Shown here piece by piece: positions 5,659 through 13,278 of a stretch of DNA of 20,529 nucleotides; the first letter of the stretch is position 1, and each line of letters starts with the position of its first letter. The notes beneath the pieces were generated by a model. The model was not told where the DNA came from. It did not search any database and worked only from the letters and a program-made list of their open reading frames with translations. The DNA comes from Paenibacillaceae bacterium UBA6304. Lineage in GTDB: Bacteria > Bacillota > Bacilli > Paenibacillales > Paenibacillaceae. The DNA lies in contig DJTQ01000167.1 in assembly GCA_002439285.1 (NCBI GenBank), positions 1 through 20,529 on the forward strand. The letters are read 5' to 3'. Position numbers and translations under genes: made by a program.

Positions 5659-7497
5659 TCAACCCTCTGTATCATTCCTCACCAACAATGCTACACACTC
5701 CACATGCACCGTATGCGGAAACATATCCACCGGCTGCACCTCTACCGTCCGATACCCGCCATCCTCCAGGATGCGCAGATCTCTCGCCAATGTCGAAGGA
5801 TTGCACGACACATACACCACTCGCTCCGGCTTCATTTCGAGGATCGTTTCCAGTAGGCGCGGATCGCAGCCTTTGCGGGGCGGGTCGACGACGATGACGT
5901 CGGCTTCGATGCCCTGCTCTTTCCAGCGTGGGATGACATCCTCGGAAGCTCCCACCTCAAACGTCACATGCTTCATGCCATTTAATTCAGCGTTGGCGCG
6001 GGCGTCTTCGATCGCTTCCTTGACGATTTCCACACCGTATACGCGTTCGGCATGCTGAGCAAGGAATAGCGAGATCGTTCCGATGCCGCAGTAAGCGTCA
6101 ATGACGGTTTCGCGACCGGTCAGTCCGGCGTACTCCACGGTTTTTCCGTACAGCACTTCGGTCTGGATCGGGTTCACCTGGTAAAAAGAACGCGCCGAGA
6201 TCGCAAACTGCACATCGCCTATATAATCATAAATAACGTCGCGACCCCAGAGTACACGGGTCTCGTCCCCGAAGATGACGTTAGTTTGCTTAGTGTTGAC
6301 GTTTTGACAGATGCTGACCACATGCGGAATTTGCTCCCGGATCAGTCCGATCAATGCATCAGCGTGTGGAATATCGCGCCCATTGGTGACGAGGACCAGC
6401 ATCATCTCGCCCGTGCGGAACGCCTTCTTTACGACGACATGGCGTAGTAAGCCACGCCCGGTCTCTTCGTCGTAGGCGGTGATGCCGAGCTGGCGGGCGA
6501 TGGCCTTGACGTGCGCGACGACATCGTCGTTATGCTCGTGCTGAATTAAGCACGTTTCCATATCGACGATGCGATGGCTGCCGCGGGCGTAGAAGCCGCC
6601 GACCAGCGCGCCGTCCGTAACGCCGACGGGCACCTGAGCCTTGTTGCGGTAGCGCCAAGGCTCGGCCATGCCCAGCGTCGGCAGCACGGTGATGCCGGGG
6701 CCTGCCTCAGCAGCCCCGGCCCCGTCTCCGCGCGCGCCCGCGTCCGCCGCGCCGCTCTCCGCCTGCGGCTCGCCCGCCACGTGCAGCTTGCCGATGCGCT
6801 CCAGCGCATCGACGACATGCTGCCGCTTCCAGGCGAGCTGCCCGGCGTAGCTCCAGTGCTGCAGCTGGCAGCCGCCGCACTTGTCGTAGATCGGGCAAGG
6901 CGCAGCCACGCGGTCCGGGCTCGCTGCCAGCACATCCAGCAGCTTGGCGTAGCCGTATTGCTTCTTGGTCTTCAGCACCTTGACCCGGACCTTTTCGCCG
7001 GGAAGCGCTCCTTGCACAAACAGCGTGTAGCCCGTTGCCCGTCCAACGCCTTCCCCGTCATGATTCATGCCGATGATATCGATGACGACCTCATCATTCT
7101 TTGCGACCGGCAGCCCAGCGATTTGCGACTCGTCCGAAGCCCCCGCGCGACCTCTTCTATTAGATGCGGAGCCATTAGGTGCGGAACCAACGCTATTTCG
7201 CCCCCGGCCTCCTCCATTAGCGACCGCTCCAGTTCGTATATTACCTTTCTGCTCTTTTTCGGAACGCATCAGCCGATTCACCTCTTTCAACCCGCTCCCA
7301 GGGCGCATCTGCTGACTTTCCCCGTTCCGCCCGTTCCCAGAATGCATCTGCCGACTCTCCCCAACCTGCCCTTGTCCAGCACGCATCTGCCGACTCCCAC
7401 CACTCTCCCCTTGCCGCCCGCTCTCCGTCCGCTTCCCCTTCGGATTCCGCCGCTCCTGCTTCTGCCTGTTTGACCCCTGTTGTTTCGTCATCTTCAT
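5659..7497 (-). CDS. rlmCD: 23S rRNA (uracil-C5)-methyltransferase, RlmCD/RumA family
   Basis: This SAM-dependent enzyme makes 5-methyluridine in 23S rRNA; in Bacillus a single homologue (YefA/RlmCD) modifies two positions. After a TRAM domain at about 132-190 come the iron-sulfur ligands C201, C207 and C210 (CPIYDKCGGCQ). Later motifs are DAYCGIGTISLF (SAM binding), VVDPPRKGCDPR and YVSCNPSTLARDL with the nucleophile C565. At 612 residues it is about 150 longer than the B. subtilis protein. The excess is a low-complexity, basic N-terminal extension of about 130 residues with 13-residue repeats, plus an Ala/Gly-rich insert at about 242-268. GAGG lies 2 bases from the first ATG and 8 from the next in-frame ATG (7491), so the true start may be the latter. 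A terminator separates it from dgkB. Synteny with dgkB is as in Bacillus. Confidence 0.95.
   Translation of the reverse strand: MKMTKQQGSNRQKQERRNPKGKRTESGRQGESGGSRQMRAGQGQVGESRQMHSGNGRNGESQQMRPGSGLKEVNRLMRSEKEQKGNIRTGAVANGGGRGRNSVGSAPNGSASNRRGRAGASDESQIAGLPVAKNDEVVIDIIGMNHDGEGVGRATGYTLFVQGALPGEKVRVKVLKTKKQYGYAKLLDVLAASPDRVAAPCPIYDKCGGCQLQHWSYAGQLAWKRQHVVDALERIGKLHVAGEPQAESGAADAGARGDGAGAAEAGPGITVLPTLGMAEPWRYRNKAQVPVGVTDGALVGGFYARGSHRIVDMETCLIQHEHNDDVVAHVKAIARQLGITAYDEETGRGLLRHVVVKKAFRTGEMMLVLVTNGRDIPHADALIGLIREQIPHVVSICQNVNTKQTNVIFGDETRVLWGRDVIYDYIGDVQFAISARSFYQVNPIQTEVLYGKTVEYAGLTGRETVIDAYCGIGTISLFLAQHAERVYGVEIVKEAIEDARANAELNGMKHVTFEVGASEDVIPRWKEQGIEADVIVVDPPRKGCDPRLLETILEMKPERVVYVSCNPSTLARDLRILEDGGYRTVEVQPVDMFPHTVHVECVALLVRNDTEG
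7246..7410 (-). repeat. 39-bp coding repeats in the rlmCD N-terminal extension
   Basis: Residues 30-84 of RlmCD fall into four 13-to-16-residue units of the type GES-RQM-x-x-G-x-G-x-x: GESGGSRQMRAGQGQV, GESRQMHSGNGRN, GESQQMRPGSGLK and the diverged EVNRLMRSEKEQK. The DNA repeats with a 39-base period and may vary in copy number. Confidence 0.75.
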
Positions 7498-7605
7498 AGC
7501 CTCATTTCTTTCCGCTTTAATTCCGCGCTTGCTTCACTTTCATCTTAACCGGAACTTGTCCGTTTCTATCCTGCCGCCTTAATTCGCACAAACACCCATC
7601 CGCAC

Positions 7606-7629
7606 AAAACCCCCGCCGACAGGCAGGGG
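7606..7629 (-). terminator. Rho-independent terminator after dgkB
   Basis: On the minus strand CCCCTGCC, loop TGTC, GGCGGGGG is followed by TTTTGTG. It lies between dgkB and rlmCD and makes separate transcription of the two likely. Confidence 0.65.
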
Positions 7630-7660
7630 ATCAGCAAAAACTCGGCATCTTCAATTCAAC

Positions 7661-7845
7661 TAACTGGATTTTATACATCTAATTTCGCAACTTACGTGTA
7701 CATGAGCTAATTAACTGGAAAACCTACATCTATTTTTGTGAAAAAAGGACGTTTGCGCTCGGACCCCTCAATTTAGCTGTAGGTTCTACAGTTAATGCTT
7801 CACATTTAGCCGATTTCTCGAAATTACCTGTATAAAATCCAGTTA
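7661..7845. repeat. Nested inverted-repeat element, 185 bp, MITE-like
   Basis: The outer arms (7661-7687 and 7819-7845) match at 25 of 27 bases; the outermost 17 are perfect (TAACTGGATTTTATACA and its complement). An inner pair (7711-7728 and 7778-7795) matches at 16 of 18 (TTAACTGGAAAACCTACA). All four arms begin with the same TAACTG core, two in each orientation. There is no ORF. This looks like a dispersed intergenic element of the MITE or BIME type. I believe similar sequences recur in Paenibacillus genomes, but this is from memory. Confidence 0.75.
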
Positions 7846-7857
7846 ATTATCGGTCGG

Positions 7858-7935
7858 CCCATGCGGCACATGCAGCTGGTTTGCCCATACGGCACATGCG
7901 CCAGGTTTGCCCGTGCGGCAAATGAGGCAAACCAG
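7858..7935. repeat. 26-bp tandem repeat, three units
   Basis: Three head-to-tail copies start at 7858, 7884 and 7910, each opening CCC-R-T-R-CGGCA-M-ATG and, in the first two, closing AGGTTTG or TGGTTTG. The third copy is diverged after its first 15 bases. They are GC-rich, unlike the adjacent inverted repeat. The remainder of the 7498-8078 gap holds no gene I can support. Confidence 0.7.
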
Positions 7936-8078
7936 CCGCCGCTTCACCTCATCGGCTACCGCAGACAACCCCCGGGGATGAGCATCAACCATCTCTCATC
8001 CCACCGAGCTAGTTAGTTTAACCAACAAAGAGCCGCATTCGCCGGATAATTGCCACTTTCGATCATCGAACGCCTTCC

Positions 8079-8960
8079 CTAAGCGAAGATCCGCAAGTGC
8101 TGCGGCAAAATCTCGAACACGCCCGGCAGTTCCCCGCCGAGTTCGCCGTCGAGGTTGAGCAGCACGTTGTCCGGCGAGGTCACTTCCATGCGCTTCGTCT
8201 TGAAGTAGATGACGTGCGAATCGTTGAAGTGATCGCCGCGCAGCGCCATCGTCACCAGGCGGATAAATTCCGCCAGATTGCATTTCTTGACGGCGATAAC
8301 GTCAAGCAGTCCGTCATCAATTTCCGCGCCAGGGGCTAGCTTCTCAAAGCCGCCGACGGAGTTGCTGTTCGCGATCAGGAACAGCATGAACTCGCCTTCC
8401 ATCACATCATGGCCGTCGGCATCAATGATTAGATGGGTCGGCGACAGGCTGGCCATCTTCTCGATGCCCTTCATGTAATAAGCCAGCTGGCCGATCAACG
8501 TTTTGAGCCGGCTCGGCACCTCATAGGTCAACTCCGTCAATGAGCCGCCGCCTGCAATGTTTATAAAGTGACGCCCGTTTACCTTGCCGATATCGATCGG
8601 ACGGGTTTTATTCTCGATCACCAGATCGCAATAATCCTCCCAGCGCTTGGGGATCTTCATCGCACGAGCGAAATCGTTAGTCGTTCCGAGCGGGAAAATT
8701 CCTAGCGGAGGCAAGTTATCCTTGCCGGCCATCCCGTTCACGACCTCGTTCAACGTGCCGTCGCCACCGGCCGCGATAATGATATCATACCCGCGTTCCA
8801 CGGCATCCGCCGCTTCACGCGTGGCATCCCCTTCTCCTGCCGTAGCATGGCAGGAGGTTTCAATTCCGGCCTTATCCAGTCGGTCGAGTACGTCGGGCAA
8901 CAGCCGACGCATCTCCTCCCGTCCGGATGTCGGATTATAGATCAGTCTAGCTCTCTTCAT
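8079..8960 (-). CDS. dgkB: Diacylglycerol kinase DgkB/DagK family lipid kinase
   Basis: This soluble lipid kinase of 293 residues phosphorylates diacylglycerol so that lipid released by teichoic acid synthesis can be reused; this role is known for B. subtilis DgkB. The catalytic domain begins MKRARLIYNPTSGREEM and has the ATP-binding AAGGDGTLNEVVNGM and PLGTTNDFARAMKIP. It ends with VLLNLDGELGGELPG, the Asp/Glu site near the C-terminus. I chose the ATG at 8960, since MKRARLIYNPTSG matches the Bacillus N-terminus and AGGTGG lies 10 bases upstream; the frame stays open up to a TTG at 8996, which has no such support. The gene follows the CbiX-like gene after a short hairpin and precedes rlmCD, the same pairing as yerQ-yefA in B. 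subtilis. Confidence 0.95.
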   Translation of the reverse strand: MKRARLIYNPTSGREEMRRLLPDVLDRLDKAGIETSCHATAGEGDATREAADAVERGYDIIIAAGGDGTLNEVVNGMAGKDNLPPLGIFPLGTTNDFARAMKIPKRWEDYCDLVIENKTRPIDIGKVNGRHFINIAGGGSLTELTYEVPSRLKTLIGQLAYYMKGIEKMASLSPTHLIIDADGHDVMEGEFMLFLIANSNSVGGFEKLAPGAEIDDGLLDVIAVKKCNLAEFIRLVTMALRGDHFNDSHVIYFKTKRMEVTSPDNVLLNLDGELGGELPGVFEILPQHLRIFA

Positions 8961-8991
8961 TCCATTAACGCCACCTGTTTTATAGAGGTAA

Positions 8992-9012
8992 TTCAAAAGA
9001 TCATCTTTTGAA
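8992..9012 (-). terminator. Small hairpin between the CbiX-like gene and dgkB
   Basis: TTCAAAAGA, loop TCA, TCTTTTGAA is a perfect 9-bp stem with few GC pairs and no T run after it. It could act as a weak or processing hairpin rather than a strong terminator. Confidence 0.35.
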
Positions 9013-9027
9013 CTCGAATATATACAT

Positions 9028-9831
9028 TTATAAACTCAATGTCTTCATTATATTCAAAATTTGCTCTAACATCCAGCGGGCCAGGAAAGGATGGGGTAGC
9101 AATGCATCCCCGGAATAGCGGAATTCCAGGCCGTTCAGCCTGGAAGGAATCGCGGTTTTCGTGAAATAGCCCGCGCTCAAGAAGAGTGGAGCCACAATGA
9201 CCTCCAATCCCCGCTCCTCGCTCCAATAACTCACTTTGCGCCGTAGGCTGTCCGGATTGAGCAACGCGTAATCGGCCCCCGCTAGTCCGCTCAGTTCTCC
9301 CGTACGAGCCGCCAACGAGGAGATTCCCCGCTCCCAGCGCTGCCGGAAGCCGTCATGAATACTCCCGTGGCCGACCAGGAGCAGCACTTCCCGCTCCGAC
9401 ACCCGAGATAAATTCCTGACCTTGTCCCAGACCATTTCGGCGATCAGCGGATCGTCATCGATAGGATCGCCAAAAAACACGCGGGCGGAGCAGCGGAGCC
9501 GCTCCATGTCGGTCTCCTTCTCCGGCGTGTTCTTAACGCCAAGGGCATAGGCAATTTCATCAATATGCGTGCTCCCCGAGGAAACGAATAGGGGGATCAC
9601 AATGAGATCGCTCACGCCTAAAGCTTCCAAGCGATCGATTCCATCCTGAATAAGTCGACCTTCCACCTTTTCCAAAAAAGAGGCCTCGATCAGCATACTT
9701 TCCGGTAGTCCGGCCGCCGCTGTAGCGACGGCCTCATCCACCAGATTTACCCATTCCGGGTCAGGCGAGCCATGACTAATGACTAATACTCCAGGTTTAA
9801 ATGGCATGTCCGCTTGATTAAAAGAATCCAT
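9028..9831 (-). CDS. Two-domain CbiX/SirB-like chelatase-family protein
   Basis: This 267-residue protein has two tandem CbiX-type halves. The first has VLVISHGSPDPEW (about 16-28) and LGVSDLIVIPLFVSSGSTHIDEI. The second has VLLLVGHGSIHDGF and LEVIVAPLFLSAGYFTK. Both HGS histidines that can bind metal are present. Members of the family insert Co2+, Ni2+ or Fe2+ into sirohydrochlorin, but many are of unknown role. There are no siroheme or cobalamin genes nearby, so the substrate is open. The ATG at 9831 lies two bases after the yerC stop (TAAGAATG), implying translational coupling. The ribosome binding site is weak; an alternative start is the ATG at 9807 (MPFKPGV). Confidence 0.82.
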   Translation of the reverse strand: MDSFNQADMPFKPGVLVISHGSPDPEWVNLVDEAVATAAAGLPESMLIEASFLEKVEGRLIQDGIDRLEALGVSDLIVIPLFVSSGSTHIDEIAYALGVKNTPEKETDMERLRCSARVFFGDPIDDDPLIAEMVWDKVRNLSRVSEREVLLLVGHGSIHDGFRQRWERGISSLAARTGELSGLAGADYALLNPDSLRRKVSYWSEERGLEVIVAPLFLSAGYFTKTAIPSRLNGLEFRYSGDALLPHPFLARWMLEQILNIMKTLSL

Positions 9832-9833
9832 TC

Positions 9834-10124
9834 TTAACGTCCCAAACGTTCCAATGTCATTTTGTAACCGTCATTGCCGTAATTCAGGCAGCGCTTAACC
9901 CGGGAAATCGTTGCCGTACTGGCTCCGGTCTCAGCCTCGATTTGATTGTACGTATTCCCTTTGCCGAGCATTCTCGCAACCTCTAGACGCTGGGAGAGCG
10001 ATTGGATCTCATTGACCGTGCACAAATCATCAAAAAAGATATAGCATTCCTCGATGTCTTTCAGAGTAAGAATAGCCTCGAATAATTGATCGATCGTTTT
10101 ATCATTCAACTTCTTAAGTTGCAC
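9834..10124 (-). CDS. yerC: YerC/YecD-family TrpR-like DNA-binding regulator
   Basis: This small regulator has about 96 residues. EIQSLSQRLEVARMLGKG followed by TYNQIEAETGASTATISRVK is the TrpR-type helix-turn-helix, very close to B. subtilis YerC. I chose the GTG at 10124 (reading MQLKKLNDKTIDQLF) because it matches the Bacillus N-terminus; AGGGG lies about 11 bases upstream, which is long. The frame stays open to 10193, but that extension has no family support. The gene ends two bases before the CbiX-like ATG. The divergent gene at 10375 leaves a 250-bp shared regulatory region in which I see no confident operator. Confidence 0.9.
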   Translation of the reverse strand: MQLKKLNDKTIDQLFEAILTLKDIEECYIFFDDLCTVNEIQSLSQRLEVARMLGKGNTYNQIEAETGASTATISRVKRCLNYGNDGYKMTLERLGR

Positions 10125-10374
10125 TGGATAATCATCCCCTATTGTTACTGTAACCACAATCCCATTGTACCCGAGCCGAGTCCCCCATTTCAAGCATTAA
10201 CGGTTTCACGCATCACAGAAAGAACGCCCAAATCCGGCAATCGCCTACCAAAGCGGGACATTCGTCTATACGCTTTAGCCTCCAACCACATACAGTATAG
10301 TAAACAAACGCCTAAAACGGCGGACCAAACGGTTCCATTTTAACAAAAATATTAAAAAAGGAATGTGATCCAAA

Positions 10375-10875
10375 ATGCCACATTACCGATCTCCCCATCG
10401 GAGCGCGACGCCGACTTCTTATCCATACAACGACTTTTACCCGGGGATTAATCCTTACGAGGGTGTAGATTTGCCCCTCAAAGCAGAGGCTTCCGCGCTT
10501 ACACCTTTTTCACCGGCAGCGGGCAGCTTGACCACGCTGCCCGCCGCAGCAGCCGCGGATACTGCCACTACAGCCGCATCCGGTTTCTCCCTCGCTAATA
10601 TCGGCGGGATGATTGAACGCCTGGGCGGAATCGAGGGCATCCTGGCCACGATGGGCAAAGTGCAAAAGGTCATGCAGACCGTTCAGCAATTCGCTCCTAT
10701 GGCCAAAATGTTCGCTGGACTTCTTCCTGGAGGCAAAGGTCCAAAGCTGCAGGGCGGCTCCGGAGGAAGCCTTGATGAATATAAGCCTCCCCGCCGTAAG
10801 TCCCGGGGTAAAAAAGGCCGCAAGAGCACCTCTGGCTCCCGCAGCCGCAAAAAGACAGGAAGACGCCGCCGCTAA
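10375..10875 (+). CDS. Small VrrA/YqfQ-like protein with basic C-terminal tail
   Basis: This 166-residue protein is weakly characterised. An N-terminal low-complexity part (PHYRSPHRSATPTSYPYND, then an Ala/Thr-rich run at about 55-70) leads to an amphipathic helical stretch, MIERLGGIEGILATMGKVQK and VMQTVQQFAPMAKMFAGLLP (about 79-118). A strongly basic tail follows (RRKSRGKKGRKS to KKTGRRRR). The middle part resembles the helix of VrrA/YqfQ-type proteins of spore-formers, whose role is unclear; I give this as a weak resemblance. The tail could bind nucleic acid or polyanions. AAAAAGGA lies about 11 bases before the ATG. Its stop codon is in the loop of the terminator. Confidence 0.72.
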   Translation: MPHYRSPHRSATPTSYPYNDFYPGINPYEGVDLPLKAEASALTPFSPAAGSLTTLPAAAAADTATTAASGFSLANIGGMIERLGGIEGILATMGKVQKVMQTVQQFAPMAKMFAGLLPGGKGPKLQGGSGGSLDEYKPPRRKSRGKKGRKSTSGSRSRKKTGRRRR

Positions 10876-10898
10876 CTCCCGGCGGCGTCTTGTTTTAT
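10861..10898. terminator. Bidirectional terminator shared by the VrrA-like gene and corA
   Basis: Stem AGACGCCGCC (10861-10870) and GGCGGCGTCT (10881-10890), followed on the + strand by TGTTTTATTT. The stop of the + gene lies in the loop and the TAA of corA (10895-10897) in the T run. On the minus strand TTCCTGTCTTTTTG follows the stem, so it can serve both genes. Confidence 0.85.
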
Positions 10899-11854
10899 TT
10901 GAACCAGCCCCGCTTCAGGAAGGCCAGGATCATCCAAACACTAAGTAACGCCATCAGGCCCAGAACGGCGAAATAGCCGTAGCGCCATTGCAATTCAGGC
11001 ATATTCGTGAAATTCATCCCGTAAATGCCCGCGATCAAGGTCAGCGGCATAAATACCGTCGTAATTACGGTAAGTGTCTTCATGATGCCATTCATTCGAT
11101 TGGAGTTCAGCGAAATGTAGGAGTCGCGCAGGTCGGCAGTCATTTCGCGGTCCGTCTCGATCATTTCCGCCAGCTTCAGCAGATGATCATGGACATCGGC
11201 AAAATAAGCGCGCGGTTCCTTCTCCCCTTGTATATGCTGCGAATTCAGTATACGGTACATCAAATCCCTCATCGGTACGATCGTCCGGCGGAGCTTAAGC
11301 AGCCGGCTGCGCAGATCAAACACCTGGTTCATCAGCAGATCAATGGATTCTCGGCCTCCCTGCTTCTCCAGTTCATCCAATTCGTCTTCGACCGCATAAA
11401 CACAGGGAAAGTACTGATCCACGAGCGCATCGATAACCATATATGCCGCCACAAAGGGTCCCCGTGCCCACGTTTTCCGGTTTTGCGCCCGGCTCGCCAA
11501 GCTGTTCCATACATCATCGATTTCTTTAAGAGCCTGTTGATGAAACGAAACCAGATAGTTGGTGCCGATGAATAAATTCACCTCTACCGTGCCCAAAGTC
11601 TCCGTATCCAGAGCATGGAGGACAAGGAATTCATATCCCTCGTAATAATCGACTTTAGGCCGCTGCAAAACATGCAGACAATCCTCAATCGCCAGCGGAT
11701 GGAAATGAAAAAAGCGATCCAACTCCTCCGCTTCTTCCGCACTCGGCCTGTCAAAGTCCACCCAACTCCAGCCGTATTTCGAATCTCCGATCGCCTCGAG
11801 CGGGATGCCCGTCTCCACTTTATGATCATGCGTAATGCCCATAACTCGAATCAA
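10895..11854 (-). CDS. corA: CorA-family magnesium (divalent cation) transporter
   Basis: This inner-membrane Mg2+/Co2+ channel of 319 residues has a long soluble N-terminal domain (FFHFHPLAIEDCLHV and RPKVDYYEGYEFLVLHAL) and a coiled stalk. Two membrane segments at the C-terminus flank the signature YGMNFTNMPEL (GMN at 279-281). The tail FLKRGWFK is the usual basic end. The start is a TTG at 11854: AAGGAGG stands seven bases before it, while the next ATG (codon 5) would be 19 bases away, so the ribosome binding site decides for TTG. It is monocistronic, and convergent with the VrrA-like gene through a shared terminator. Confidence 0.95.
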   Translation of the reverse strand: MIRVMGITHDHKVETGIPLEAIGDSKYGWSWVDFDRPSAEEAEELDRFFHFHPLAIEDCLHVLQRPKVDYYEGYEFLVLHALDTETLGTVEVNLFIGTNYLVSFHQQALKEIDDVWNSLASRAQNRKTWARGPFVAAYMVIDALVDQYFPCVYAVEDELDELEKQGGRESIDLLMNQVFDLRSRLLKLRRTIVPMRDLMYRILNSQHIQGEKEPRAYFADVHDHLLKLAEMIETDREMTADLRDSYISLNSNRMNGIMKTLTVITTVFMPLTLIAGIYGMNFTNMPELQWRYGYFAVLGLMALLSVWMILAFLKRGWFK

Positions 11855-12051
11855 GCCGGATCCTCCTTTATACTTATTCTTAAATTAAGAAGGAATACTA
11901 TCTTACTATGCGATTGGAAAATATCAGATTTGCCACATCATTATGTAACTCCAGCGATTGTATCATGTTTTCTCAGTAAGTTTACACAAATTAAGTCATA
12001 TTAAAACGCCACTCTAAAGCTCTACGATATCCATTTCCTTTATTTAGGTGA

Positions 12052-12057
12052 TATAAT
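12052..12057 (+). promoter_or_regulatory. Extended -10 promoter of the secreted beta-propeller gene
   Basis: TGATATAAT is an extended -10 (TGN-TATAAT). No good -35 is seen, as is usual for extended -10 promoters. It would give a leader of about 65 bases to the ATG at 12129. Confidence 0.5.
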
Positions 12058-12128
12058 GCCTTATAAGAATGGACCAGGTGTATATATTGTCTGATCTTTT
12101 TACATCACAATTACAGGAGGCTCATATT

Positions 12129-13172
12129 ATGAAGAAATTGATCGGTTTAATCATCGTTATTTTACTATTCCAACCAATTCATGCGTTTGCCGATGCCCGT
12201 ACCCTAGAATTCTCCGGGAGTGTATTAGATAGAAGCACTCAAGTTCTTACTCTTGCAAAGAACACAACTTTAATTATTGATAAGTTAGAGAACGAATTAA
12301 CCGTCTTGGATCTATCCACTCAACAAGTCATATGGAGTAAGAAGCTGCCTGCGATTTATGATTGTAATGTTTTGACGAATCCAACAAAGATCATCGTTTT
12401 GACTTCGGATAAAAACACCCTGCAAAAGATCACTTTCTCAGAAAGCGGAACCCTCTTATCCCAACAAGTATTCCCTCATATCAAACTTAATGAACAGCAG
12501 AAGCTCAGTTGGACACCGGCAATAAATCAGGAAAAAGAAAAGTTGGCAGTTTTGAATAAGGACCGTATCCAAATTTATCAGTATCCATGGAAAAAGCCCT
12601 CTAGTATTGTAACAGTTAGTGAGCCTAATGATAGGCAATATGAAGTGAAGTTGATTCCGGAAATCAAGCTGCACCACTCTAATGTTATTGTTAAAATCAC
12701 TGGTGATAACTCAACTCAATCTCAAGACATATATAAGATCATTAACATCGAGTCTAAGAAAAAAGTGACTATCCCTCTGGAATGGAATGTGAATTCTAAT
12801 TTCACAGTTATAGGTGACGAATTGATCATCAATACCTCAAGCAAAATCGGTAACCCACTTGGTATTAATACGGACAATGAGCATGACCTCTTTATGAGAT
12901 ATGATCTCAAAACGGGAAGTTCCAAATTAAAGGTTACCCGGAATTTCACTTCTGGCGAATCCAATTGGCTTACATATTATGTGAATCACCAATTGTTAAT
13001 CACTAATACGGAATTGAATACTCAAGAATTACTTGATAGAAGCGGTAACTTACTCAACGGAATATCAATCCAAGCAGATGATCAGCAAGATAAATTTATT
13101 GGTCAAAGCAACGGAAAGTTGATTTTCTTTACTTCGAGTCCAAATCAAAAAGCTAAAGTCATTACTCGTTAA
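12129..13172 (+). CDS. Secreted beta-propeller-like (PQQ/YncE-type repeat) protein, function unknown
   Basis: This 347-residue protein has a clear Sec signal peptide, MKKLIGLIIVILLFQPIHAF followed by ADA, with cleavage likely after residue 23. The mature part has repeated blade-like patterns such as KNTTLIIDKLENELTVLDLS, then QQVIWSKKLP, then TKIIVLTSDKNTLQKITFSE; these resemble the strands of quinoprotein-like or WD-type propellers. I see no catalytic motif and no wall anchor. The ATG at 12129 is chosen because AGGAGG lies eight bases before it and the signal peptide starts there; the frame extends to 12069 without support. The gene is visibly AT-richer than its neighbours, which fits gain by transfer. 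What it binds is unknown. Confidence 0.8.
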   Translation: MKKLIGLIIVILLFQPIHAFADARTLEFSGSVLDRSTQVLTLAKNTTLIIDKLENELTVLDLSTQQVIWSKKLPAIYDCNVLTNPTKIIVLTSDKNTLQKITFSESGTLLSQQVFPHIKLNEQQKLSWTPAINQEKEKLAVLNKDRIQIYQYPWKKPSSIVTVSEPNDRQYEVKLIPEIKLHHSNVIVKITGDNSTQSQDIYKIINIESKKKVTIPLEWNVNSNFTVIGDELIINTSSKIGNPLGINTDNEHDLFMRYDLKTGSSKLKVTRNFTSGESNWLTYYVNHQLLITNTELNTQELLDRSGNLLNGISIQADDQQDKFIGQSNGKLIFFTSSPNQKAKVITR

Positions 13173-13220
13173 GACGCCAAGCACTTTAACCGCTCTAGTA
13201 TTGGGCACCCTTAACCAAAA

Positions 13221-13253
13221 AGCACCTCAAAGATTAATAATCTTTGAGGTGCT
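13221..13253. terminator. Terminator between the propeller gene and the phosphate transporter
   Basis: A perfect 15-bp stem, AGCACCTCAAAGATT with loop AAT. The minus strand is followed by TTTTTGG, the + strand by TTCTGT, so it is stronger for the pit transcript but can serve both convergent genes. Confidence 0.8.
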
Positions 13254-13278
13254 TCTGTATAAGACTTCACTTCATGAA

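Noticed and set aside
6574..7473. 299-codon + strand frame
   Set aside because: It lies opposite rlmCD in GC-rich, low-complexity DNA and has no protein-like domain.
7858..7935. CRISPR array
   Set aside because: The 26-bp units are contiguous without spacers and there are no cas genes.
7996..8283. 95-codon minus strand frame
   Set aside because: It overlaps the 3' part of dgkB in another frame and has no start signal.
10988..11575. 195-codon + strand frame
   Set aside because: It is antisense to corA, which has strong family motifs.
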